Counted from the stretch's first letter, positions 46,181 through 58,009 are shown. The stretch is 64,000 nt of DNA from Anoplolepis gracilipes (GCF_047496725.1 NC_132984.1:1499001-1563000), one strand, 5' to 3'. The notes: generated by a model from the letters alone, not told the origin. Program-made: numbers and translations.

Positions 46181-46925
46181 GGCAACTAGCGACTTCTCTT
46201 GCTTCTCTTAGACACGAGTTTCCTTTCCCGATGGTAACAAGATACGCTCGTAGAGGATCTTTAGCTGACCCGCCAGGGTACGCCAGCCGATGGGTCCAGC
46301 GCAGCATCCCTCGCTCGCAACGGGCGCACCCTTGTATACGGCGGCCGAACTAATTTAGGGGTTGCGCTCCCTCCTGCGCAGGACCTGCCAAACAACGAAG
46401 GAGACGCGTGTGTGCCCCCGATGTGCTTCGGTTCGGACGTGATAATTTTGTCAAGGGCGAATTTATCGACCACTATCGAAAGACGAGAGATCTTTAAGAC
46501 GATCGGACACCCCGTAGAACAAAGGCTCTGCGGATGGAAAAAAATTTCCGAAGGGTCCGCGAGATTTTTCTCCATATTGGTCATCGAGGCTCGGATTTCT
46601 GCCGAATTAAAATGGCTGTGATCGGCTCTGAGTGATTTTGGTAACGGGATAATAAAAGGCTCAGGCAACCCCCTGCGATCGGGATTCCTCAAAATCCGAC
46701 GGTTGTCCGTGACTGTCGTCGGAAAAGCACGGACGGAGGGATGATCATTTGGCGCTGCGCGCTGATGCGCGGAAAGCGTTGCTGATCGCCGCTATTCTGC
46801 ACCCCGCGGGGAAACGCGCGGGGGCTGGGAAAAAAAATCGTCGTCGGTAAGTGTTCCACTTGCTATTGATTGCGTTAGACTGTCCGATGACGCCCCGCGA
46901 ATGGCGTTGGTACTCGTTAATAAAA
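46181..46925. promoter_or_regulatory. GC-rich island upstream of Oli, probable promoter region
   Basis: GC-rich, CpG-containing block ending about 520 bp before the Oli start codon. It includes CAGCATCCC (46302-46310, the reverse of GGGATGCTG) and a nearby CGCAAC half-site. Position and composition suggest the Oli promoter or proximal enhancer; no start site can be fixed. A 143-codon minus-strand frame here has no recognisable domain and is not called. Confidence 0.4.
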
Positions 46926-47039
46926 TGCGAAAATGAGAAAATCAAAGTTTATTCGGAGAGATCGAGAACATGAATATGTAGATGAAATTTAGAACAAATT
47001 TCCACAAATTAAATTTATCGTGCGAAGCAAGAATTTACC

Positions 47040-47345
47040 TTGCAAAATGTGCAAAAATTTCGTAAAAAATTGCATTCGTATGAAATAGATTCGTGCGAGA
47101 TTGAGAATTTATTTGCGAAAATGAAAATATGCGAAAAATTTGGGAATGGAAAAACTGCAATAATAAAATTAATTCCAGCGAGAAAGAGAGAGAAATTATT
47201 CTCGCGAGAAATGTGAAAATAAATAACTTCATCAAATAAAGCAACTTACGCGATGCAATCGACATTTTGAATTTATTTATAAAAGTGCGAGGAGTTACAA
47301 GATAAAAAAAATTTTGTCGATGAAAATAATTTCGCAATGCAGGAT
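47040..47345. repeat. Degenerate tandem repeat, about 15-bp period (block 2)
   Basis: Units such as TGCGAAAATGAAAATA, GCGAGAAAGAGAGAGA and TCGATGAAAATAATTT repeat at about 13-17 bases on the + strand. It resembles block 1 at 40 kb but is more AT-rich and more eroded. It ends about 100 bp before the Oli start codon, so it probably lies in the 5' UTR or core promoter. The open minus-strand frame is a by-product. Confidence 0.4.
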
Positions 47346-47446
47346 TTTATTTAAAAAAAAAAAAAATGCAAAACTGGAATTTGTAAATATAGGGCTTGAG
47401 TAGAAAGGAGGGGAAAAATTTGCCAGTTAAATCGAAAGACTGAAGG

Positions 47447-47584
47447 ATGAGATCCTACGACGGCGAGAGCAGCTCAACAGAGGACGACGATCGCAGGGAA
47501 GGTCTGCCGGAGGCGCATCTGCAACAAGGATCCTGGCAACGCACAGCGTCGCACCCAACCTGGGCCTGGGAGCATCGTAACGTT
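47447..47584 (+). CDS. Oli: Oli coding exon 1
   Basis: Residues 1-46, starting MRSYDGESSSTEDDDR. Ends in phase 0 at a strong GTAAGT donor. Further non-coding exons may lie upstream. The 125-bp intron that follows is largely a (TA)n repeat. Confidence 0.88.
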
Positions 47585-47611
47585 GTAAGTAATAATTGTA
47601 AAACACATGAG

Positions 47612-47668
<57 letters not shown>

Positions 47669-48828
47669 AAATTGTAACACAAGAAATGACAGAAAAATAT
47701 CTGTTTCAGCATCCACTGCCTCCACAATCGGCAGCGGCCCTCGAATCCGTATATTCGACACCAGGGGCCTCACATCCGGGTGTCTCGGGTCCACCGGCGG
47801 CCTATTCATCGGAACACACCCAGAGTGCACCTGGACGAAGGACTCCGTTAGGTGCCGTGGGTCTCGGTGGCTTTTACTTTCAACAACAACCGCAACCGCA
47901 CGCTTCCTCCAGCGCGTTGTCCGATGAAAATCGACCGGACGAGAGGTTTACTTTGAATCTAATTACGTTTTAAAATTTTTCAAGCTAAAGAAAAAAAATA
48001 AAGTCACTTGAGAATTTACATAAAGAAAATAACTTAAAAAAAATTCAATTCGAAATTGCATATATAAAACTGAAAAAAGATGTACATACATAATAAAATA
48101 ATTGAATAAAATATACTTTTGTAAGAAACATCCAATAAAATGCGTATATAATTATTAATTCTGACGCATATAATTTTTTTTTCAGACCAACAGGCTCGCG
48201 ATTAAACTGCCCACCGAAATCGAAGACGACTCGTCAAGGAAAGAGCGTAAGATTGAATATTAACGCGCGCGAACGTAGAAGGATGCACGATTTGAACGAC
48301 GCCCTAGACGAACTTCGTTCTGTCATTCCTTACGCGCACAGTCCTTCAGTGAGGAAGCTATCGAAAATAGCCACCCTTCTCCTGGCAAAAAATTATATCC
48401 TTATGCAAGGTAATGAGGATGTTTAACGCGCGAGATATTACTATTTACAATTTTAATATATAAAATTTTTTAAATAATCTCTAGAAAGAAACAAAATTAA
48501 GTTACAGGTTTCAAGTATCTAATAAAGTATCCAAAATGTATCGTAAAATTTTTATAAAGTTTATCATAAGGTTTTAATTAATTAATGACAAATTAATCGT
48601 TTAGGCAACGCGCTGGACGAGCTCCGCAGAGTGATAGCCGTTCTGCAATCACCCCATGCACACACCACCGCCCTACCGCCCACCCCAGTCTCCTACGATC
48701 TTCTGCAGGGATTCCCCGGCAAGCTATTCCAGGGGGTACAGGAGATGCAAGGACTTCCTACGAACGATCCTCAAATCGTGACCGGTCCTCCGACCGATGG
48801 TACGGTCGCCAGCGGAGAGTCGAATTGA
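47447..48828 (+). CDS. Oli: Olig-family bHLH transcription factor (Oli / BHLHE22-23 type), 4 coding exons
   Basis: DNA-binding transcription factor of the Olig/Beta3 group, which acts in neural development; Drosophila Oli is expressed in the nervous system including motor neurons. Exons 47447-47584, 47710-47945, 48186-48409 and 48605-48828 join to 822 nt, or 273 residues plus TGA. The start is supported by an in-frame TGA six bases upstream. Residues 1-46 are acidic and Ser-rich; 47-124 are rich in Pro, Ser and Gln. The bHLH lies at about 148-210: basic region NARERRRMHDLNDALDELR, loop YAHSPSVRKLSKIATLLLA, helix 2 continuing KNYILMQGNALDELRRV. The basic region and loop are nearly identical to vertebrate BHLHE22/23. 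The C-terminal part (about 211-273) is Pro/Gly-rich and not recognisable. No other gene lies within about 29 kb upstream, so regulation is probably by the surrounding intergenic DNA. Confidence 0.96.
47613..47665. repeat. (TA)n microsatellite in Oli intron 1
   Basis: About 26 uninterrupted AT units fill the middle of a 125-bp intron, ending about 45 bp before the acceptor. Length variation here would directly alter a very short intron. Confidence 0.96.
47710..47945 (+). CDS. Oli: Oli coding exon 2
   Basis: Residues 47-125 (split Arg). Low-complexity Pro/Ser/Gly/Gln-rich segment including GGFYFQQQPQPHASSSALSD. The acceptor is TGTTTCAG and the donor GTTTAC. No domain. Confidence 0.9.
48186..48409 (+). 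CDS. Oli: Oli coding exon 3: basic region, helix 1, loop, most of helix 2
   Basis: Residues 125-200. Starts PTGSRLNCPPKSKTTRQGKS; the bHLH begins at about 48253. The acceptor TTTTTTCAG is strong. The donor GTAATG falls within helix 2, after LMQ and the first base of a Gly codon. Confidence 0.97.
48605..48828 (+). CDS. Oli: Oli coding exon 4: end of bHLH and C-terminal tail
   Basis: Residues 200-273. NALDELRRVIAVLQ completes helix 2 and the Olig-type extension; then a Pro/Gly-rich tail ending VASGESN and TGA. The acceptor is CGTTTAG. Confidence 0.95.
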
Positions 48829-50225
48829 AGAATCAAATATTTCTTCCTACTTTTTTTCGCTCGTGAAAAAAAACGTAAATCGATCGTGGGAGAATACGAG
48901 CCACAGAATTAAATATGATAAAATGCGATAGAATAGCGAGAGGAGAAGATTTTAAGTATTTGCAAATCTTTCAGGCCTAAGTCTAAGATTGATAATCTAA
49001 GATGTACGAGAATCTCTTAAGGAGCACTTTTGAAAGTGGAAATGCCTTTGGCTATATGAAAGTATTAATTATTAGAGTACTATTGAAACGCAAATTAACT
49101 TTTCCAGAGGAAAAGGGATGGATTAACATCCCTTATTTAAATGGTAAATAATTTATATATTTATCTAAAAATCAAAACGCGAAAGAACGAATTACACATC
49201 ATTTTATTTTTTTCCGTAACAAAATGCGTAATAAAGTCAAGTAAAGTAAACAGAAGAGATAATACTCAAAATAATTAAAGAAACAGTGAAAGATAAGAAT
49301 TAATTAAAATACATAAAAAAGGAAGTTTTTTCAACGGAAAGAAGTAATATATATGATAATTTCCAGTGACATTTCGATTAAAAAAGTTAATTCAAATTTA
49401 TCTTAAAGTCCAAATGAAGGACGAAGTTACTGCGAAAGTATTGCGAAAGTATTAGCGATTATAAGAAGCAATTGATACTGTCACGATCGTAAAGTCAATG
49501 ATACAGCAATAAGACGATGGCGCGTTTTCGTCTCTCTGACAATCTCGCAGAGATAGCATTTCGATCGCGGAAGACCGATTATGTAATCACTTTAGCATTG
49601 AAAGATTCGAATAAACAAAGTTGTAAAATTTGCAAAGATAAAAATATACATACACGATTCAATCATCAGAATCCTCGGTTTTCGAAGTAGAAGGCCAGAA
49701 GGACGAAAACGTCGCCAGGACTTGGGACACGAAGAGTTCTCAAGTCTCGTCCAGAAACACGATAGTCAATATTAGTATGTGATACGTGTCGAGGAGTTCT
49801 AGTCTATATACAACATAAAGATATATTGAATATTCATATACACATATACAGTATATATATATATATACACATATACATATATATATTTAATAATCTAAAC
49901 GAGGCATCGACTTACGACTTATTTATATACTTAAGAATCTACTATATACAATGTGCCACAGTAAGAATTTAGTTACTTCGAGGAGCGAATGGGCAAGCGA
50001 GCGCGATGGAAAAAGAGAAAGAGAAAGAACATGTGAGATTGGAAAAAAAAGAAAACTATTTACTGTGCTATTTGTGAGAAATATCGTGCGATCCTTTTTT
50101 TTCGCAACGCAGTCATTTCTCGAGACAAAAGTAAGAATGAGGTAGCGTCTCTCAAAAACGAAAGATATACTTGTTGTAGAGTGTAGATAATAATTGTTTA
50201 GTGCTCTCAAAATAAAATCTATTTA
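48829..50225 (+). other. Presumed Oli 3' UTR and flank
   Basis: AT-rich sequence after the stop. Candidate polyadenylation signals AATAAA lie at 49610-49615 and 50211-50216; the later one sits at a transition to more T-rich DNA. The extent of the UTR is not provable here. Confidence 0.4.
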
Positions 50226-50629
50226 AAAGAATTCAATATCCGATGAGCGTGAGATTATCAGGATTATCATATTTTATAGTTTACTTTATTTTAATTGTCT
50301 CTGGATTTTATTTAAATTTGGTTTTATATTCTGCTTTATTTTTTTTTTTTTTAATTTTTATTTCCAATTAGGCGTCTATTTTTCATTGATATATTATCTT
50401 TCAATGGCAGTTGTTATCATTATCTATTTTTCTCTTTTCAAGACGCTACTTTAATTATCTTTAACTTGCTTTTCAAGCAAGTGCCACGCAAAATTTTTAA
50501 TTAAGGACAGCGCTATCTCGCAATGTTCTTTATGAAGGATGATACATTCTATACATATGTACTTCATCTTTATGACTTCGATTAAAAGAAATTTTTTTGG
50601 TCAATTTATTTCCAAGCAAAATAACAACT

Positions 50630-51240
50630 TATCTCCAACTTCAAAAATTGCCGCCTCTGAAGTGGCGCTACTTGCCGCTTGTAGACGCAAGCTACTCTTC
50701 AAGGTCTCCGACTATCTATCTGCGTCATGATTGCTGTCAAAAATATCACTTGAAATCCCGTAAATGGACTTGGTCGACGTCGGGTGCTAGGCTGTTTCAG
50801 AAAGGGGTATGCAAAAAATTTATCAAACTCTTCTCGCAAGTGATAACCGTACGTTAAGTAGCAGTGTGGGGGAACGATCAGCAATCGTCTGGTGGCGCCA
50901 TCAAGCCATGCTGGTCTACCATCATGCTGGTCTCTCATTCGGTCGCCTCCAGTGCTGGCAAGAGGACCTGATCGTCACGATCAGAAGTAGATCGTGCCGT
51001 TTGTGCGTGCGTGCCCCCATCAAGATGGCTTTGTCCATTGCGACGCTGTTGTGATATCATATCCAGACAACAGAGGGGGAATCTGATTAATCGGATTACT
51101 CCGAAGTGCGGAAGGGAATCGTCAGCACGACGACAATCACCATTACGACGAGAAGAAGAAAGGCGGCAACTAGCAACATCTTCAGCGACGCGGAGATGTG
51201 ACGCTCGTCGGCGAACCGGTGAGTGCAAGTGAGTTCCTTA
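50630..51240 (+). promoter_or_regulatory. Possible promoter and first exon of a transcript
   Basis: GC-richer block with YY1/Pho-type motifs (GGCGCCATCAAG near 50894; CATCAAGATGGC near 51018), then purine-rich sequence running into a good donor, GTGAGT, near 51220. This would fit a 5' UTR exon whose gene continues beyond the window. Open frames inside have no domain. Confidence 0.25.
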
Positions 51241-51384
51241 ACTTTTCTGACCAGCCAGTGACCTGGTCGACCTTTTTCGAGAAATAGGTGACTCCTTCAA
51301 AACCGGAATCTCACGATGGCGTAGCTGCTGATGACGAGAGAGTAAAAGAGAGAAAGAGAGATAGATAGACAGAGAGAAAGAGAA

Positions 51385-51389
<5 letters not shown>

Positions 51390-51419
<30 letters not shown>

Positions 51420-51464
51420 GAGAGATAGAGAGGAGCAATTCTTTGAAGAAGTGGGAGAAAGGCA

Positions 51465-51500
<36 letters not shown>
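51390..51500. repeat. Pair of (GA)n microsatellites
   Basis: GA runs at 51390-51416 and 51470-51500, separated by mixed purine-rich sequence. Confidence 0.93.
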
Positions 51501-51502
<2 letters not shown>

Positions 51503-53460
51503 TGTTGTTGGAGATATAATATTAATCGTATAGATGCTGTTACTTGCGAAACACAAAGTGGCTAAAGAGGTTTCTGATAGCTGTGCCACTTTGTCATCAT
51601 CAGGACTCTGCAGGTGCAGTTGTACAAATGCGTGGATAGAGACACTCGGTTGGTAACAGTTTCTTGATTCTTTCTCGAGATAGGAAGCTTGTAGGAAAAA
51701 AAAAAATATTGTTTTATATATATTGTCGTAGGATCGGAGTGTGCTTGCGTTAATAACTGTTCTTAAAAAAAAAAAAAATACGTTTGTCTTTTTTTTTTTT
51801 TCTTTTCATGATTGCATTAGAAAACATTCTTTTATTATTATTAATTTTGGAGTAAACAAAATATTTCAGAGTGAGAGATTTTTTTTTTTTTTTCATTCAT
51901 AATTTTGAATTAGGAAACTATTTTGAAGCAGAAAAGAAAATATTTCTTTATTAGCAACTAAAATAGCGAGATATTTTGGAGCAGAGGATAAAGTTTCGAT
52001 ATCAATAATTTTGGAGCGCAAAAATATATTGAAGCAGAGAGAAGAAAGTTTGTCCTTATCAGTAATATTGTAAAAAGTATCTCGAAAGGCTCTTTCACTA
52101 ATAATTAAGGATTAGAAAAAGTATTATTATTATTATTAATGATTTTGAATCACGAGAAATATTTAATTATCTAGCGCCAGCTTTGTGCGCGTCGAATTTA
52201 TTATACTCCGACTTTAAGTTTATAATGTCGAGTTTAGCTCGGTGTATAAAGTAAAATAAAGATATTGAAAGTGTCTTAAATATATCTAGCAATCGAGATA
52301 AACATGTAGTAAAGTTTGTACCTGGGTAAGTACGTCAAGAAAATTCCTGATAGTGTTTTTGCGTCTGTGTTTGCAATATTTTAAGCGTTACATAAGATGG
52401 CAGATTTAAATTAAACTTAAGTCTGCCTGGTTTTACGAGATTTCATCGTAAAAATTTCTGTCATTTAAGTAGAGAAGTACAGTCGATTGAAATATATTGA
52501 CCAGAGTTCGAAGATATAATCCGATAAAGGATTTCCGTTCTTTAATTTTTCATCACAATTTCGGCAAGGTTTATTTACCTTCCACGTAGCTGTGCGAATA
52601 AAGATGTGAATGATGTATTTAGAATTTAGATTCGTATTTATTCAACAACATCGAACACAATAGGATAAACTTTTTGCTGAGTAACTGAATCGGAATACAT
52701 AGTAAGACAGCATAAACCATACTATTACATGCAATTAGAAAGTAAACTATAAGCTGTCAGGAAAAATGAAAAGACGGGAAGAGAATAATGATTGACATGA
52801 GTGCTTTCCTTTTTTTATTAATATTATAATGTATTATAATATACATGTCTATCGTTTCTTTACTTTTTTCATTAGAATTTTTACTATGAAACAACTAAAT
52901 TATTTATATCAAGCTATTGTGAATTTAAAAGTAACTTCAAAGTGATATTTTTTACGGCAAATGAGAAAGTTACTTTTACCTTTCCGATGAGATAAAAGAC
53001 ATAATTGCCATTAATAATTTCCTGTATACCTCGATCTTAATGATAAGAAACCCAAATTGACTTTCCCTCGTCCTTATTTCAGGGCTGTATCTCTATATCG
53101 TTTTGATAAAATAACTCCAAAAGCGAATAAAATTGTTTGTACAATAATTTTCAATTAATATAATAGAATTTGTGTGACTATCTAATTAGATAAGAAAATT
53201 GCGGTAATTTTATGAAATTTAGCAGTAAAATAATATCAACTATAATTTTCTTATAAAAGAAATTATTATTTTAAGGAAATCATTTTTTTACAGAAAATGA
53301 GATTACATTAAGATTATAATGATACTATTATAAATATTGCTATAACAGAACTGCTTTTAATTAATAGTTTTAAAATTTAAGTCTCTCTTTGTAAATTGAT
53401 CTCTTTGTAGATTGACGCTTATTGTGTTTATCTTTTTAATTTTACGAATAAATAATAGGA
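51501..53460. other. AT-rich intergenic stretch
   Basis: Several poly-A and poly-T runs; otherwise no recognisable gene, RNA or element. Confidence 0.6.
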
Positions 53461-53462
53461 GA

Positions 53463-53464
<2 letters not shown>

Positions 53465-53522
<58 letters not shown>
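53465..53522. repeat. (AT)n microsatellite
   Basis: About 29 uninterrupted AT units. Confidence 0.97.
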
Positions 53523-53524
<2 letters not shown>

Positions 53525-56200
53525 TAATAAAAACTAAATAATAATAATGAGTATAAAAGATGTTTTAAAATTAATATAAACTGTAATTTCCTCGAATCGA
53601 TGACATCACTACCCTGTACGTTGCATTCGTCTCTATCTATCTCATCACAATGCACGTGGACGATCATATTTATCGCATATGAAGTGAACACGTGAGTCAT
53701 GAGAAATTCACATAGTAACGCCTGTGCATCACGATCGTAAATAATGAATGTAATTACGCGAGGCTTGTGGATTAACTGAACGCTTTAGCGCATAAAATTG
53801 TTGCATTGATATCAGAAAAGTCGATATCGGCCAGTTGCCATCTTACAAATTAATTAATTAATTCTTGTTTCTTTGTTACACGTTAAATCTGTCATCGCAA
53901 TATCCGATGAAATTATCCGATAAAATTGGAAATTTAGTGTTCGCGAAAATTCTTAATAATCTTCACAATTTAAAAGTAAGACATTTTTCATTACATATTT
54001 GTGATTCATTATTCATATTATAATTTATATATTATTTATGTTGCGTAATAAAGAGAAAATAATATATTTTCCAATGTGCTTATTCGACATCTATAATTTT
54101 TATATATAAAAATGCTTGAATTCCATTTATACATTTTGAAAGTAATCCATTTCAATCTTGTGCAGAATAAATATTTGAAAAAATTGTCTGATTTATCGCA
54201 CGACGTGTGACTTTAAGTATGAAACATAACGGTGTTGACGCACTTCCGGCGTGCTTATCTCGCAGGTAACAGTTGTGACGTATAGGTTGCAAAATCGGCC
54301 CGGTCCGTGCATAATTGAAAACACCTACGCAAAGCGCAATCTCTCAAGAATCTCGCATCATTGCGCAAGTAGGTACATAAGTAATTACATAATTTGTACT
54401 TGGAAAATTGTTCAGAGAAATATATGAAAATTAATACTTAATAAATTGTATTTTGAATCAAGGAAAAATCAATATTTAAAAAAATTAATTAATTTTATAA
54501 ACATAATAAATTATCAAAGAAAAAAATACAAATAAAAATAAAAAAAGGAATTGAAATATTAATATAATTTATAAATATTATCTACACAAGAAAATTCGTA
54601 ATGTCAAGACTAATTGGAAAAATAACAGTTTTGCAATTATCATTAATTGAGTTTTTAAATTCGAAATTAGAAGCGCTGGAAAAGAATAAATAATGCTTAT
54701 CGCCATATTTTTAAATCGTCTTTATGCGACCTTTTAAAATGTTATTCTTTTGCTTTGCTTTTCATTAATTGAATAATAATTCAATTTTTTTACATTACAT
54801 TCTTTTAATCGTAAACATACCTACAGTTACAGACCACGTGCAATTGTTCGATATCAATTAAGCTGATAAATTAAAGTTCAAGTGTTTGACTGATAAATTA
54901 AGTTCATTTAACGAAAGCTAAATACGAATTTAAGTTTGAACAGCGCTAAATTCCAGTGTATTTTTTTACGGCTAATAAAATCTTTCGGTTAATTTTTAAT
55001 CGAGAGGGTTATCCCGGCGCGTACATAAGCGAATAAAATTATTGGCGTTACAGGTCAAGGTGCGTCGATTGATGAAATTATCGGTATAGCCGAGGGCGGC
55101 GTCGCGGATCACAGGATAATCAAATTGCGTGAATAAAGAATGTATTGTTCATCGTGTAGAGTAAAAGAAAATGATAAATAAAGTTAAATAATTCCGAATT
55201 TGATATCATATATTGCAAGCGTGCGCGAATACAGTATGCCATCGTCTTATCAGCAGAATTGGTGCTCGCTAAATGAAGACTTTGTTATCGATATTCTGGA
55301 ACCATATCGTGTTATGTTTAAACAACGGAATTCAATAATTTTAACATTTATATAATAATTAAATATTTTCTTTTAATAATATAATATGAGTTAAGTATAA
55401 AATATTTTAAAGAGAATTAAGATATTTTTTATTAAGATTTTTATTTTAAAATTCTACATAAAATAACTTGGTTCTATTGTATTACTTTGTAAATGGCTGA
55501 TCTTTTTTGTTATTAACTTCTTTGACATTTTCTTTGAGAGAAAATCAATGTTAGATTTAGACGGGATGAGGTGAGATTAAAAAATAATGTTAGCTTCATG
55601 GCATATGAATAATTTTTTGTTCACAATATGTGCGCAAGTTGTGGGATATGTGGGCGTGGAAATGAATGAAAAGAAATGTCAGCCTTTAACGTGGGAGGTA
55701 AAACTGGTTCGTCGAAGGAGCTGTTGCTTCTTCTCGACCGTCGTATTATCTCGTTATTGTAGATCGCTTTTCTGATCCAGAGAGGGAGAGGGAAAAAAAA
55801 GATTAATGAAAATAAAGAACTCGAGATAATTTCGTATTCAATCTCGAAAGGCCAACAATATAACAATTTTGTTAAAATTAACTATATTCTCTTTGAAAAT
55901 TGCGCATTTATATATTTGATATTATTAATCTCTTATTTTTAATTCTGATTAGATTCATTGAGAAAATCTGTCACAAATTATTGTTTTGACTCTCTGTTTT
56001 TCATCTTTTCAAATTTATTTTACATATTATTTATATACATCTAATTCATTTACTACAATTATTGTGATTTTTTTCTTCGATTTTTCGATCTGTCTCAATC
56101 TTCTTTGAAATTGCATTTCATCGGGAATAAAATTACAAAAAATCGTAAAATATTTGACACTTTTATTCCTTTAGTTATTGGATTATTTTGCGGATTATTT
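53523..56200. other. AT-rich intergenic stretch
   Basis: Short GC-richer patches near 54.2-54.4 and 55.0-55.1 kb. No coding or structural element that I can support. Confidence 0.55.
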
Positions 56201-56326
56201 ACATCGAGATGAGGTGATGTAAAATATATTTCGAACGAACATACTTCTCGAGGAAAGCGTGGGCGCGGAAGTACTGAGCGCAATACATCGACAACAAGCT
56301 GTACACGCATGAGGAAGAGTAGGGAG

Positions 56327-56330
<4 letters not shown>

Positions 56331-56382
<52 letters not shown>
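56331..56382. repeat. (GA)n microsatellite
   Basis: About 26 uninterrupted GA units at the left edge of a GC-rich island (56.2-56.7 kb). Confidence 0.97.
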
Positions 56383-56384
<2 letters not shown>

Positions 56385-56771
56385 AGACGAAAAGGAAAAA
56401 GAGAAAGAGACGAAAACAAAGCAAACGCAGCCGCCGAGGCAACACAATGGCGCATCGACCCGCCAAAACTCGTGCCAGCCGACCGAATGCGCAGGAACAC
56501 GCGCGCGTCGTGTCTCTTCGAAACATTGAATACTTTTTCCCCATCCTACCCCTCAACTTGTCACCCTCCGCCCCCGCGCCACCTGGTATATTGATCGTTT
56601 CCCTCGCGAAAATCGATCGATTTGCAGCAAATTTCCGAGAGAAAATTTCCGGCCCGCCCGGGAACGTCTCTCTCGCTTTCTCTCTTCCCTTTCGTTCGAT
56701 ATTTTTTCAATTTCAATTTTGATTTCAATGCTTGCTAAATTTTGAAAAGAGAAATCATCATCACTCGTGTA

Positions 56772-57170
56772 ATTTTCTAATGAATATTTTTTATCGATTT
56801 TCTGACATATACTATATATATATGTTTCACTTGTATTAAATTTTATTTATTTTTCACAAAACTCTTGGTTCAACTTTTCCTCAATTTTGCCTCTAAAAAT
56901 CTTACTTGATAGCTATCAATTTTGTATCCAATTTTCTAATAAATATTTTTTAATAAATTTTTGCTGATTTTATTAAATATTTTTTAACAAATTTTAATAA
57001 ATATTTTCTAATGAAATTTTCTAATTCATATTTTTTATCAATTTTCTGACATACATGTGTGTTTTATACTTGCATTAAATTTTATTTATTTTTCACCAAA
57101 CTCTTGGTTCAACTTTTCCTTACAATTTCGCTTCTAAAAATCTTACTTGATAGATACTATATCAATTTTC
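56772..57170. repeat. Diverged direct duplication of about 155 bp
   Basis: Two copies, 56772-56924 and 57015-57170, share long near-identical stretches: ATTAAATTTTATTTATTTTT, then CTCTTGGTTCAACTTTTCC, then CTAAAAATCTTACTTGATAG. Between them are several short ATTTTCTAATnAATATT repeats. No coding capacity. Confidence 0.85.
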
Positions 57171-57399
57171 TTCTAAACTTCACTCAACTTCTACCTCAAT
57201 TTTATAGCCTGGTTTTATACCCGGTTCCCTGCTAAATTCTCAATCAGAATCAATCGGTCCAGAATTGATCGGAAAATTTATCGACTGTGTGAATGGCACG
57301 CACGTAAATCCAACACTCGTACAATAATATCGACGACCTCTCGTTACGATCCTCGTTTCCAAAATCGCGAGCTGTCACTCGGCTAGTCGCTTTCTCTCC

Positions 57400-57760
57400 G
57401 CTCACGAGGGGGTTCTCTTCTCACGGGCCCCCCGATCCACGGTTCGCTCCCTTCTCTCTTACCTTCGAAGCACGCGCGGGGTCAGATCGAGCGAGAAGTA
57501 CTCGCTCCAGGATGGATGGAAGGAAGATCAGGTACCGTGGTTGTCCTGGCAACCGGCATTGATCCTTCCCCTCTTGTTCTACCGCCACTGTACCCTCCTC
57601 TTCTCGCCTACCCGTTATTGCTGTACCCCCGTGCTTCACCCCCTTCCTCCATTTCTCTCCACTCCTTCGCCCCCCTCATTCACTAATGCACTCGAGCACA
57701 CGTATAACGCAGTGTACGCACACACACACACACACACACATACATACATATACGAATACC
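57400..57760. other. GC-rich island with X-box-like site and (CA)n
   Basis: Contains GTTGTCCTGGCAAC and, at its right edge, (CA)n-(TACA)n at 57718-57753. The open frame running through it is pyrimidine-rich low complexity. Confidence 0.4.
57540..57553. promoter_or_regulatory. X-box-like (RFX) site
   Basis: GTTGTCCTGGCAAC: half-sites GTTGTC and GGCAAC with a two-base spacer, one mismatch from a perfect palindrome. Confidence 0.45.
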
Positions 57761-58009
57761 GATCATTCCTCTCGCTCGTCCGCGTGCTCGGCACAACCCC
57801 TCGACTTCTTGTTTTGTTCTCTCCTTCTTTCTTGGACACTCGCAGTTTCCTTATTTTTCATCCTCTAATCTTGAATATTCAGATTCAGCGTATTAGCCGT
57901 ACACCGAGTATAATTTCGTCGTGCTCATCCTTATTTATGTGTTTTTATGTGCCATACCTTTGCGCTACCAACTCCATTTGCATCTTTATTCTTTTTTGGA
58001 TAGTTTCTG

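Noticed and set aside
46261..46692. 143-codon minus-strand frame upstream of Oli
   Set aside because: No recognisable domain, lies in the likely Oli promoter island and has no supporting splice signals; left uncalled though not fully excluded.
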